Assembly (NCBI GenBank): GCA_045132235.1
Contig: JBGURX010000061.1
Location: 1-6,365 of the forward strand
DNA from: UBA1756 sp045132235
Lineage (GTDB): Bacteria; Bacteroidota; Bacteroidia; Bacteroidales; WCHB1-69
Direction: 5' to 3'
Length of the DNA stretch: 6,365 bases
Below, piece after piece: positions 1 through 5,210 of this stretch. The notes beneath the pieces are model-generated. The model worked only from the letters and a program-made list of their open reading frames with translations, ran no database searches and had not been told where the DNA came from. Each line of letters opens with the position of its first letter. Positions within the stretch are counted from its first letter, which is position 1. Made by a program: the position numbers and the translations under genes.

Positions 1-71
1 TTGCCCCGTTGTATTTTCAGATTCTGTTGAAGGGACTTGCAGGGTCTGGAAGTATGTCTAAAAAAGATTAA
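1..71 (+). other. possible 3' end of a truncated upstream gene
   Basis: Two frames are open from the left edge. One ends with TAA at 59-61 and reads CPVVFSDSVEGTCRVWKYV. The other ends with TAA at 69-71 and reads APLYFQILLKGLAGSGSMSKKD. Either would lie 20-35 bases upstream of the DUF262 start, a normal spacing for co-transcribed genes. DUF262 genes in Bacteroidota are often found as tandem pairs, so a first DUF262 gene or another restriction gene is possible here. About 20 residues are too few to identify a family or choose the frame. No TAnnTTTG promoter motif is visible in 1-94, which mildly favours read-through from upstream. Confidence 0.25.
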
Positions 72-94
72 AAATAGAAGTCCCCTAAATAACA

Positions 95-2395
95 ATGAGC
101 AACGATAACACCACAAACAGCTTTGAGGAATTAACATTCCCTTTTTTGTTGAATAAATATGACAAGATACTCATACCTATGATTCAAAGGGATTATGCCC
201 AAGGCAGAACCACCGACAAGAAAGCGCAAGAAGTTCGAACGAATCTCTTGAATGACATTTTTGATGAAAAGAAGAAATGTGTTCACTTCGATTTGATATT
301 TGGGTCTTGTGAAAAGAGAAATGAAAACGATGGCGAAAAACGCTGTTTTATTCCTGTTGATGGTCAACAACGATTGACAACGCTATTTCTTCTGTATTTG
401 TATGCACAGAATGTAAAAAGGCAGAAGAACGATTGGGATTTATCAAAATTCAGTTACGATACACGCCGTGCCGCCGCTGATTTTTGTAAGGAAGTGACTG
501 CTACGCATTGGGACGTTAAATCAAATGAGAAAGTATCTGATGTAATAAAAAATTCCGTATGGTTTATGAACTATTGGGGAAACGACCCAACAGTGTCTGG
601 GATGCTCAATATGTTGGATGCTATTCACGAAAAAGCAAATGTAGAAGGAACTGCCTTCCCTAATCTTGACAAAGTAAATTTCTATTTCTTTGATTTGGAA
701 TCAAATGGTTTGAACGAGAATCTTTACCTAAAAATGAACTCTCGCGGCAAGCCTTTGACGGCTTTCGAAAATCTAAAAGCATCTATAGAGAAGATATTGC
801 CAAACAATATTGAATCAGATAACCCAAAAAAATATTTTCCAGAAAATGCAGCTTCACCAAAAACTTTCAAAGACAATTGGAAGTTTTTTATGGATAGAGA
901 TTGGACAAATGCTTTTTGGAATAGCGAGAAACCAGGACAATTGGATGTAAACATCACCGCATTCATTGTCAGATTTTTGTCAGGATACTGGTTTGCCTTT
1001 GGGAACGAAAGCGACAACCAAACCTTTGATGAACTCAAATCCATCAACAAAAAAGAGAACTATGCAGAATTCATCCCATTTGAACCGATAAAGAAAGTAT
1101 TAGAGACACCTGAAGCTTTTACAAAATTAGCTTACGCTTTAACAACGTTGGCAAATGATTCTAAAATAAAAGCATATTGGTGTAACGATAGTGAAACTAT
1201 TGAAGCGTCTAAAAAAGCAGGATACACAATCATTGCTGTCATATTTGCTTATGTGATATTTGATGGAGATGAAAAATCCATGCGATTTGCTTGGAATATG
1301 GCAGAGAATTATGTGACCGGATTAGATAATTTTATAAAATTTTGCAAATATGTTAAAGTAATCCATGATTATTCTACAAAAAAGAAAGTTGGCGTTTATC
1401 AAACACTTACAGAAATGAACTTCGAAGACCCATCTGCTCAGCTAAAAGAAGAAATCGACAAAGCCAAGAAAATACTAAGCGACAACGAATGGGAATCCAA
1501 AATCATTGAAGCCGAAAAATACGCATTTTTCAAAGGTGCAATCCGTTTCTTGTTTACTGATGGAAACGGAGAAATCAATTGGGAAGACTTTGATGCAAAA
1601 TGGGAGAATGCTCAGAAGTATTTTGATAGGGATGGAGTAAAAAATAGCGATGGGGATCGAAGTATTTTCATAAAACTACTTTTATGTATTTCTGAATTCA
1701 AGCTTCTATACGAGTTTTATTATGATGATTCCATCAAGAATTGGAGACAACATATTCTATTAAATTCTAATCTTGCAAAGTGTGTTAATGACCTTCTTCT
1801 AGACTCAGAACCTGCCGACAGAACAATTTGGCCCGATTCTCAACAAGCTGTCTTTTCAGATTTGACAGAAAGTGATTTTTTGTTGGGAATTCCAGAAGAC
1901 TTTGAATTGGATAAACAAAGCGACAAGTATCTTCTTACTAAAAAAGGGAAAGGAAATGGTCAGGAAAATAAAAAATACTTTATAGGAATCATTAGAAATC
2001 ATTTGTTGTCTAATCTTTTTGGTGGTAATATTACCGTTGAAAAAAATAACGAACAAAAAATTTTCACCGATCAAAAGAACACAAAATGTGATTTCTTTTG
2101 GGGATGGAATATCAACTTCAAGTATCATAACCATTTCTTCCAATGGTACGGTAATCCCCAAGATAATAACCCGAATAATGATGGAAGAAAGGAATTGGAT
2201 GTATATCTTATGATCGAAAATTGGGACGATTATTGTCCACGTAAAGTCACAACATCTGATAAAAAAACCGAAAATGGCACTCACTATTGCTTCAAAGTAA
2301 CGGATAATAATCCATCTTTATTCACGGATGCACTAGACTCACTTATCAACGAGGCAATTAAGAATGGTGATCTACAATCCATAGCAGAGCAATAA
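95..2395 (+). CDS. DUF262 (GmrS/ParB-like) domain protein, candidate anti-phage or restriction protein
   Basis: This 766-residue protein has the signature motifs of a DUF262 N-terminal domain. These are IPMIQRDYAQ at residues 27-36, the hallmark DGQQRLTTL at 89-97, and the later block YLKMNSRGKPLTAFENLK at 211-228. In this family the DGQQR region belongs to a ParB/Srx-like fold that hydrolyses nucleotides; in GmrSD it is coupled to an HNH (DUF1524) nuclease that cuts modified DNA. I see no HxxP/HNH signature in the C-terminal two thirds, so nuclease activity is not supported by sequence. That part holds a tryptophan- and aromatic-rich stretch near 472-514 (FFKGAIRFLF, then WEDFDAKWENAQKYF) and another near 664-714 (CDFFWGW, then FFQWYGN). 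No signal peptide or membrane segment is visible. The ATG at 95 is preceded by an A-rich leader, and an upstream extension is limited by stops. The gene is strikingly AT-rich with AT-ending codons, unlike the GC-rich genes to its right, which points to horizontal acquisition. Family assignment is secure; a defence role is inferred from the family. Confidence 0.9.
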   Translation: MSNDNTTNSFEELTFPFLLNKYDKILIPMIQRDYAQGRTTDKKAQEVRTNLLNDIFDEKKKCVHFDLIFGSCEKRNENDGEKRCFIPVDGQQRLTTLFLLYLYAQNVKRQKNDWDLSKFSYDTRRAAADFCKEVTATHWDVKSNEKVSDVIKNSVWFMNYWGNDPTVSGMLNMLDAIHEKANVEGTAFPNLDKVNFYFFDLESNGLNENLYLKMNSRGKPLTAFENLKASIEKILPNNIESDNPKKYFPENAASPKTFKDNWKFFMDRDWTNAFWNSEKPGQLDVNITAFIVRFLSGYWFAFGNESDNQTFDELKSINKKENYAEFIPFEPIKKVLETPEAFTKLAYALTTLANDSKIKAYWCNDSETIEASKKAGYTIIAVIFAYVIFDGDEKSMRFAWNMAENYVTGLDNFIKFCKYVKVIHDYSTKKKVGVYQTLTEMNFEDPSAQLKEEIDKAKKILSDNEWESKIIEAEKYAFFKGAIRFLFTDGNGEINWEDFDAKWENAQKYFDRDGVKNSDGDRSIFIKLLLCISEFKLLYEFYYDDSIKNWRQHILLNSNLAKCVNDLLLDSEPADRTIWPDSQQAVFSDLTESDFLLGIPEDFELDKQSDKYLLTKKGKGNGQENKKYFIGIIRNHLLSNLFGGNITVEKNNEQKIFTDQKNTKCDFFWGWNINFKYHNHFFQWYGNPQDNNPNNDGRKELDVYLMIENWDDYCPRKVTTSDKKTENGTHYCFKVTDNNPSLFTDALDSLINEAIKNGDLQSIAEQ

Positions 2396-2417
2396 CCTCA
2401 CTCTACACTACCGTTTT

Positions 2418-2484
2418 TGACCTCACGCGATTTCCCGCTGACTGAAACCCTTATTGAAAACCTTATATCCTTTTGCCCTCCCAC
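2418..2484 (+). repeat. diverged intergenic direct repeat, copy A (upstream of dprA-like gene)
   Basis: The intergenic sequence here resembles that just after the dprA-like gene (3124-3177). Shared blocks in order are ACCTC..GCG, TTTCCCGC, TGAAA, then GAAAACCTT, TCCTTTT, TGCCC and CAC. Copy A has about 14 extra bases between the TTTCCCGC part and the GAAAACCTT part. The second half is the better conserved. The alignment was made by eye. Confidence 0.45.
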
Positions 2485-2496
2485 AGCACACACATC

Positions 2497-3126
2497 ATGC
2501 CCTATCCCATCATCGAAATCACCCAAGCTTCCGAGCTGTTCCCGCCCTTGCTGCGGGCCATTGGCGAGGATTGTCCCGAAAGGCTGTGGCTGAGGGGCAA
2601 CCTCGAACTCCTGAAGGCTGAGAAAAGCGTGGCCATCATCGGGGCACGGGCCGCCGATGCTGCTGGCTGCGCAAAAGCCTACAACCTCGCAGTGGAGTTC
2701 GCACAGAAAGGCTATGTGATCGTGTCGGGCTTGGCATTGGGCTGCGACACCGCCGCCCACCAAGGCTGCCTCGCCGTCCACGGGAAAACCATCGCCATCG
2801 TCGGCTCCGGTCTGGACATCGTTCACCCCGTGGAGAACACGGAGCTGCAGGATTACATCCTCCGCCAGCAGGGACTGGCCATCAGCGAGCAGCCCCTTGG
2901 CGTGAAAGCCACCCCGAAGACACTCGTGAGGAGAAACCGTCTGCAAGCTGCCCTCAGCCAGATGGTGGTGGTGTCTCAATGCCCCGCCAAAAGCGGCACC
3001 CTCTACACGGTGGACTATGCCCTCAAGTACGGGAAAGAGGTTCGGGCCGCACAGTTCCCCTACCACAACGAAGCCACCGCTGGCAACGACAACCTCCTGC
3101 GCGAGGGCATCGCCAATCTGATTTGA
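2497..3126 (+). CDS. minimal DprA-like DNA-processing protein (SLOG Rossmann domain only)
   Basis: The 209-residue protein follows the DprA/Smf motif order. It has VAIIGAR at 45-51, SGLALGCDTAAHQG at 77-90, IAIVGSGLDIVHPVEN at 99-114, ISEQPLG at 129-135, RRNRLQAALS at 145-154, VVVSQCPAKSGTLYT at 157-171 and a closing GNDNLLREGIANLI. DprA binds single-stranded DNA and loads RecA during natural transformation. Canonical DprA is usually 280-380 residues, with extra N-terminal SAM-like and/or C-terminal winged-helix domains. Both are missing here, so this is a short paralogue and its role in transformation is unproven. An in-frame TTG at 2473 would add eight residues, but the ATG at 2497 is preferred because the added residues (MPSHSTHI) are not family-like. 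The gene is GC-rich, unlike the DUF262 gene 101 bases upstream, and lies 177 bases before a DEDDh exonuclease on the same strand. A related SLOG nucleotide-sensing role is an alternative. Confidence 0.85.
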   Translation: MPYPIIEITQASELFPPLLRAIGEDCPERLWLRGNLELLKAEKSVAIIGARAADAAGCAKAYNLAVEFAQKGYVIVSGLALGCDTAAHQGCLAVHGKTIAIVGSGLDIVHPVENTELQDYILRQQGLAISEQPLGVKATPKTLVRRNRLQAALSQMVVVSQCPAKSGTLYTVDYALKYGKEVRAAQFPYHNEATAGNDNLLREGIANLI

Positions 3127-3177
3127 AAACCTCCGCGTTTCCCGCGGGGTGAAAACCTTGTTCCTTTTTGCCCCGCA
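3124..3177 (+). repeat. diverged intergenic direct repeat, copy B, with a 7-bp hairpin
   Basis: This is the partner of the repeat at 2418-2484. It directly overlaps the end of the dprA-like gene. It contains an inverted repeat, CTCCGCG at 3131-3137 and CGCGGGG at 3143-3149, with a 5-base loop and one G-T wobble pair. The hairpin could slow or end transcription of the dprA-like gene, but the T-rich stretch (3161-3169) begins about 11 bases after the stem, which is too far for a classical intrinsic terminator. Copy A has only three base pairs of the equivalent stem. Confidence 0.45.
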
Positions 3178-3182
3178 CCTTT

Positions 3183-3210
3183 CCATTTTCCGTTTTCCAT
3201 TTTCAATTTG
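3183..3210 (+). repeat. short heptad tandem repeat (CCATTTT type)
   Basis: Four consecutive 7-base units are present: CCATTTT (3183), CCGTTTT (3190), CCATTTT (3197) and CAATTTG (3204). On the other strand this reads as the AAAATGG/AAATTG pattern often seen between genes in Bacteroidales, which yields spurious peptides rich in MENGKWK. It is non-coding and its function is unknown. Confidence 0.6.
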
Positions 3211-3241
3211 TTATGCCGTGTTTTGTCATACCTGTACCCTA

Positions 3242-3271
3242 TTTTTGCCCCCGAAAAAAATTGTACCTTTG
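3242..3271 (+). promoter_or_regulatory. Bacteroidota-type promoter for the exonuclease gene
   Basis: A -7 element matching TAnnTTTG is at 3264-3271 (TACCTTTG). A TTTTTG stretch at 3242-3247 could serve as the -33 element, although the 16-base gap is slightly shorter than usual. A start site near 3278 would give a leader of about 25 bases before the ATG at 3304. A second match, TATTTTTG at 3240-3247, overlaps the putative -33 box. The same 16-base block recurs at 4779-4794 with one difference. Confidence 0.5.
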
Positions 3272-3303
3272 CCGCCTGAAATGTCGGCATCAAAAAGATT
3301 CGT

Positions 3304-3798
3304 ATGAAAAACTTCGCAGCCATTGATTTTGAGACCGCAAACGGACAGCGCAGCAGCGTGTGCAGCGTCGGCGTGGTAGTGGTGCGCGACGGCGTCATCA
3401 CCGACACCTTCTACAGCCTCATCCATCCCGTACCTAATTACTACGCATGGTTCTGTCAGGAAGTGCACGGCCTGGGGCCCGAAGACACCGACACCGCCCC
3501 CTCCTTTCCGGAAGTGTGGAAACAGATCTCCCCGCGCATCGCCGGACTGACCCTTGTGGCGCACAACAGCCCCTTCGACGAGGGTTGCCTCAAAGCCGTG
3601 TTCCAAACCTACCAAATGGAGTATCCCGGCTACCGGTTCCGCTGCACCTGCCGTGCCTCACGCCGGCACTTCGGCAAACAACTGCCCAACCACCAGCTGC
3701 ATACCGTGGCCAAAGCCTGCGGCTTCAATCTGGAACATCACCACCACGCCCTCGCCGATGCCGAGGCCTGCGCCTGGATTGCCATGGAAATACTGTAA
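3304..3798 (+). CDS. DEDDh-family 3'-5' exonuclease (DnaQ/epsilon-like)
   Basis: The 164-residue protein is a single RNase H-like exonuclease domain that removes nucleotides from 3' ends using two metal ions. All catalytic positions are visible. Exo I is IDFETAN with Asp8 and Glu10, Exo II is LVAHNSPFDEGCL with Asp92, and the Exo III-epsilon motif is HHALADAEA with His147 and Asp152. The intact His/Asp spacing places it in the DEDDh rather than the DEDDy class. The length fits a stand-alone exonuclease and is shorter than a DNA polymerase III epsilon subunit, because the C-terminal alpha-binding tail is absent. No signal peptide is present. It has its own promoter-like motif upstream, so strict co-transcription with the dprA-like gene is uncertain, but the two may be functionally related through single-stranded DNA. 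The substrate (DNA or RNA, repair or proofreading) cannot be read from sequence. Confidence 0.92.
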   Translation: MKNFAAIDFETANGQRSSVCSVGVVVVRDGVITDTFYSLIHPVPNYYAWFCQEVHGLGPEDTDTAPSFPEVWKQISPRIAGLTLVAHNSPFDEGCLKAVFQTYQMEYPGYRFRCTCRASRRHFGKQLPNHQLHTVAKACGFNLEHHHHALADAEACAWIAMEIL

Positions 3799-3801
3799 GA
3801 A

Positions 3802-3857
3802 CGCAATTGCGCGGACGTCATTACGGACGCATGCGATGCGCTTCGACCCGTCGGGGT
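3802..3857 (+). repeat. cluster of small palindromes after the exonuclease gene (REP-like)
   Basis: Three dyad symmetries are packed together. A perfect 10-bp palindrome CGCAATTGCG is at 3802-3811. A hairpin CGCAT-GCG-ATGCG is at 3828-3840. ACCC-gtcg-GGGT is at 3846-3857, where CGAC/GTCG (3844-3853) competes for pairing. CGGACG is also repeated directly at 3812-3817 and 3824-3829. The cluster begins three bases after the stop codon. It may act in transcript end protection or termination, but it has no T-run. Confidence 0.45.
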
Positions 3858-3871
3858 TGTAAAAATTCATG

Positions 3872-3879
3872 TATTTTTG
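3872..3879 (+). promoter_or_regulatory. -7 promoter element for the FISUMP lipoprotein gene
   Basis: TATTTTTG matches the Bacteroidota -7 consensus TAnnTTTG. It lies 59 bases before the ATG at 3939. The only nearby upstream TTG is at 3857-3859, closer than the usual -33 spacing, so the upstream half is weak. Transcription from here would include the hairpin at 3903-3919 in the leader. Confidence 0.4.
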
Positions 3880-3902
3880 CACGTCAAATTAATTTATAAA
3901 CA

Positions 3903-3932
3903 CCTCGGTTTTTTCGAGGCCAATACAAACCG
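3903..3932 (+). promoter_or_regulatory. leader hairpin with a competing alternative pairing
   Basis: CCTCG (3903-3907) can pair with CGAGG (3915-3919) around a T-rich loop. Alternatively CGGTTT (3906-3911) can pair with AAACCG (3927-3932), which ends six bases before the ATG. The two structures are mutually exclusive. This could be a simple translational control element or chance. It is not a usable terminator because transcription must pass it to reach the gene. Confidence 0.3.
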
Positions 3933-3938
3933 TTTTTT

Positions 3939-4703
3939 ATGAAAAAAATTGTATTATTATTATGTGCAGCTGCCCTGTTTGCTGTGGCTTGTGAAAAAGA
4001 AGACCCCATCCAGCCAGAAGACAATACAACTGAGGTAGTTGTGATCCCCAATGCGGTGACCGACATTGACGGGAACAGCTATGATGCGCTACAGATAGGC
4101 AAGCAGTGCTGGATGAAGGAAAACCTGCGTACCACCAGATACGCCAACGGCACCCCCATTTCTCAAGGCAACGGTACATCCACCACAACTGCCTATTGGT
4201 ATTATCCGGATAACAATCCTTCCAATAAGCCCACCTACGGACTTTTGTATAACTGGAAGGCGGTGATGGGTAGTTCCTCATCCAGCAGTGCCAATCCGAG
4301 TGGGGTGCAGGGCATCTGTCCCGATGGATGGCACGTGCCGAGCGATGCGGAATGGACCCAGCTGACAGATTATGTGGGTAGCCAGAGCCAGTATGTGTAC
4401 GGCAGCGACAACAGGTATATAGCCAAAGCACTGGCGGGCACCACGGGGTGGCACAGTTGCACCTATATCTATGCCGTAGGCAACACGCCCAGTCAGAACA
4501 ATGCCACCGGCTTTAGTGCGCTACCCGCTGGCTCCTACCGCAGCGATTACCTATATTTCGGCGAATACGCCGTCTTATGGGGTGCTACTGAGAACAACAG
4601 TACTGGCGCATACGCCCGCGCCCTGAGCTACGGTGACGCCATCGTCTCTCGCGGCAACTACTATAAGGTCAATGGTTGTTCAGTCCGATGTTTGCGCGAC
4701 TAA
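3939..4703 (+). CDS. FISUMP-domain lipoprotein (Fibrobacter succinogenes major paralogous domain)
   Basis: The 254-residue protein starts with a lipoprotein signal peptide (MKKIVLLLCAAALFAVAC), with Cys18 as the probable lipidation site. The residues after it (EKED) are acidic, as in Bacteroidota surface-export signals, so it is probably anchored in the outer membrane and possibly surface exposed. Residues 40-254 form one FISUMP domain. The family blocks are TDIDGNSYDALQIGKQCWMK at 41-60, YGLLYNWKAVM at 100-110, GICPDGWHVPSDAEW at 125-139, GFSALPAGSYR at 191-201, and the closing SVRCLRD. A serine run at 112-117 lies between the blocks. The domain has a C-type-lectin-like appearance and is common in multi-copy exported proteins of Fibrobacteres and Bacteroidota, but no biochemical role is established. 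The gene appears monocistronic, with its own promoter motif and a palindrome after it. The domain call is firm; function is unknown. Confidence 0.92.
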   Translation: MKKIVLLLCAAALFAVACEKEDPIQPEDNTTEVVVIPNAVTDIDGNSYDALQIGKQCWMKENLRTTRYANGTPISQGNGTSTTTAYWYYPDNNPSNKPTYGLLYNWKAVMGSSSSSSANPSGVQGICPDGWHVPSDAEWTQLTDYVGSQSQYVYGSDNRYIAKALAGTTGWHSCTYIYAVGNTPSQNNATGFSALPAGSYRSDYLYFGEYAVLWGATENNSTGAYARALSYGDAIVSRGNYYKVNGCSVRCLRD

Positions 4704-4728
4704 CTAACGCACGAAGGCAGAGGATGGC

Positions 4729-4752
4729 GGGCGCAACGTGTGCCCCGACCCG
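4729..4752 (+). repeat. hairpin plus CGACCCG motif after the FISUMP gene
   Basis: GGGCGCA (4729-4735) pairs with TGTGCCC (4739-4745) around a 3-base ACG loop; one of the seven pairs is G-T. It is followed by CGACCCG (4746-4752). The same heptamer CGACCCG follows the hairpin downstream of the exonuclease gene (3844-3850), so the two intergenic regions may carry degenerate copies of one REP-like element. No T-run follows, so an intrinsic terminator is not supported. Confidence 0.4.
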
Positions 4753-4778
4753 ATAGCGTAGATTTTCCCAAATATTTA

Positions 4779-4794
4779 TTGTATCTTTGCCGCC
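4779..4794 (+). promoter_or_regulatory. -7 promoter element in a conserved 16-base block
   Basis: TATCTTTG at 4782-4789 matches TAnnTTTG. The surrounding 16 bases (TTGTATCTTTGCCGCC) differ at one position from those upstream of the exonuclease gene at 3261-3276. The leader to the ATG at 4830 is about 35 bases and AT-rich, with an 8-base direct repeat TATTAAAC at 4809-4816 and 4822-4829. There is no clear -33 TTTG. The promoter appears to survive although the gene it drives is broken. Confidence 0.5.
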
Positions 4795-4829
4795 GTTTTT
4801 AATAACTCTATTAAACTAATTTATTAAAC

Positions 4830-5096
4830 ATGGCAATTGATACGAAAACCCCTTATCGTATGGGGGTTGACATAGGGTCCACCACGATGAAGGTGGCGGT
4901 GCTGGATGCGGATGGAACGCTGGTTTTTTCGGCCTATCAGCGCCATCAGGCCGACATCAAGGGCACGGCAGCCGACATCGCCGCCCGGCAGCTCGACACC
5001 TTGGAGGAGATTGTGAGTGCGCTCAACTCCGTGCCGATGGATTACCGTGTTTATTTTCAAAACAACAACATGCGTTGGCAGAAGGAGGAGGAATAA
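4830..5096 (+). pseudogene. truncated acyl-CoA dehydratase activase (BadF/BadG/HgdC ATPase family), N-terminus only
   Basis: The first ~55 of 88 residues are the start of an ASKHA-fold activase. They include the phosphate-1 motif GVDIGSTTMKVAVLDADG at 13-30, followed by LVFSAYQRHQADIKGTAADIA, the expected R-RH-A pattern. Full-length members carry an Fe-S cluster between two ATPase halves. They use ATP to fire electrons into 2-hydroxyacyl-CoA or benzoyl-CoA-type dehydratases; Bacteroidota forms are often very large (over 1000 residues). Here all later motifs are missing, including the second phosphate loop and the cluster cysteines. From about residue 56 the sequence (ending YRVYFQNNNMRWQKEEE) no longer resembles the family and becomes A-rich. 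The product cannot be an active enzyme. The promoter and start are intact, so a recent deletion or rearrangement joined the 5' end to foreign sequence. A genuine short chimeric protein is a less likely alternative. Confidence 0.7.
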
Positions 5097-5210
5097 AGGG
5101 TGTCCTTCCAACACAATTTCACGCTGAGAACCATTGCGAAAGTATCAACTGCTATTGGCGTGGATTTGATTACAGTGAAGCAATTGCCCCCTCAAAAAAG
5201 CAGACGTTAG
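5097..5210 (+). pseudogene. possible C-terminal remnant of an XRE-type regulator or antitoxin
   Basis: Immediately after the TAA of the broken activase, the same frame reads VSFQHNFTLRTIAKVSTAIG, then VDLITVKQL, and ends at TAG 5208-5210. The pattern HNFTLRTIAK..TAIGVDL matches the last helices of XRE/HigA-like antitoxins, where a phrase like SG-HNFTLxTIxKI-xALG follows the recognition helix. No helix-turn-helix core is visible upstream in any frame, so only about the last 30 residues remain. No start codon of its own is convincing. This is a by-eye resemblance over a short stretch; chance similarity is possible. Confidence 0.4.

Noticed and set aside
1856..2284. Minus-strand 142-residue frame inside the DUF262 gene
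   Set aside because: It is antisense to a protein with firm family motifs and is rich in I, F and L as expected from the complement of AT-rich coding DNA.
2473..2496. TTG start extending the dprA-like protein by eight residues
   Set aside because: The added residues are not family-like and fall inside the intergenic repeat; the ATG at 2497 is the better start.
3131..3169. Intrinsic terminator after the dprA-like gene
   Set aside because: The 7-bp stem is real, but the T-rich stretch begins about 11 bases beyond it, so termination is not supported.
2398..3186. Minus-strand 262-residue open frame
   Set aside because: It is antisense to the dprA-like gene, which has clear family motifs on the plus strand; the minus product has no recognisable motif.
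3183..3210. CRISPR-like array
   Set aside because: The units are only 7 bases long with no spacers, and no cas gene is present.
3447..3899. Alternative-frame plus-strand proteins overlapping the exonuclease (arginine/proline-rich)
   Set aside because: These are shadow frames of the exonuclease, which retains all catalytic motifs in its own frame.
3903..3919. Intrinsic terminator at the CCTCG/CGAGG hairpin
   Set aside because: The T-run is in the loop rather than after the stem, and the hairpin lies between a promoter motif and its gene.
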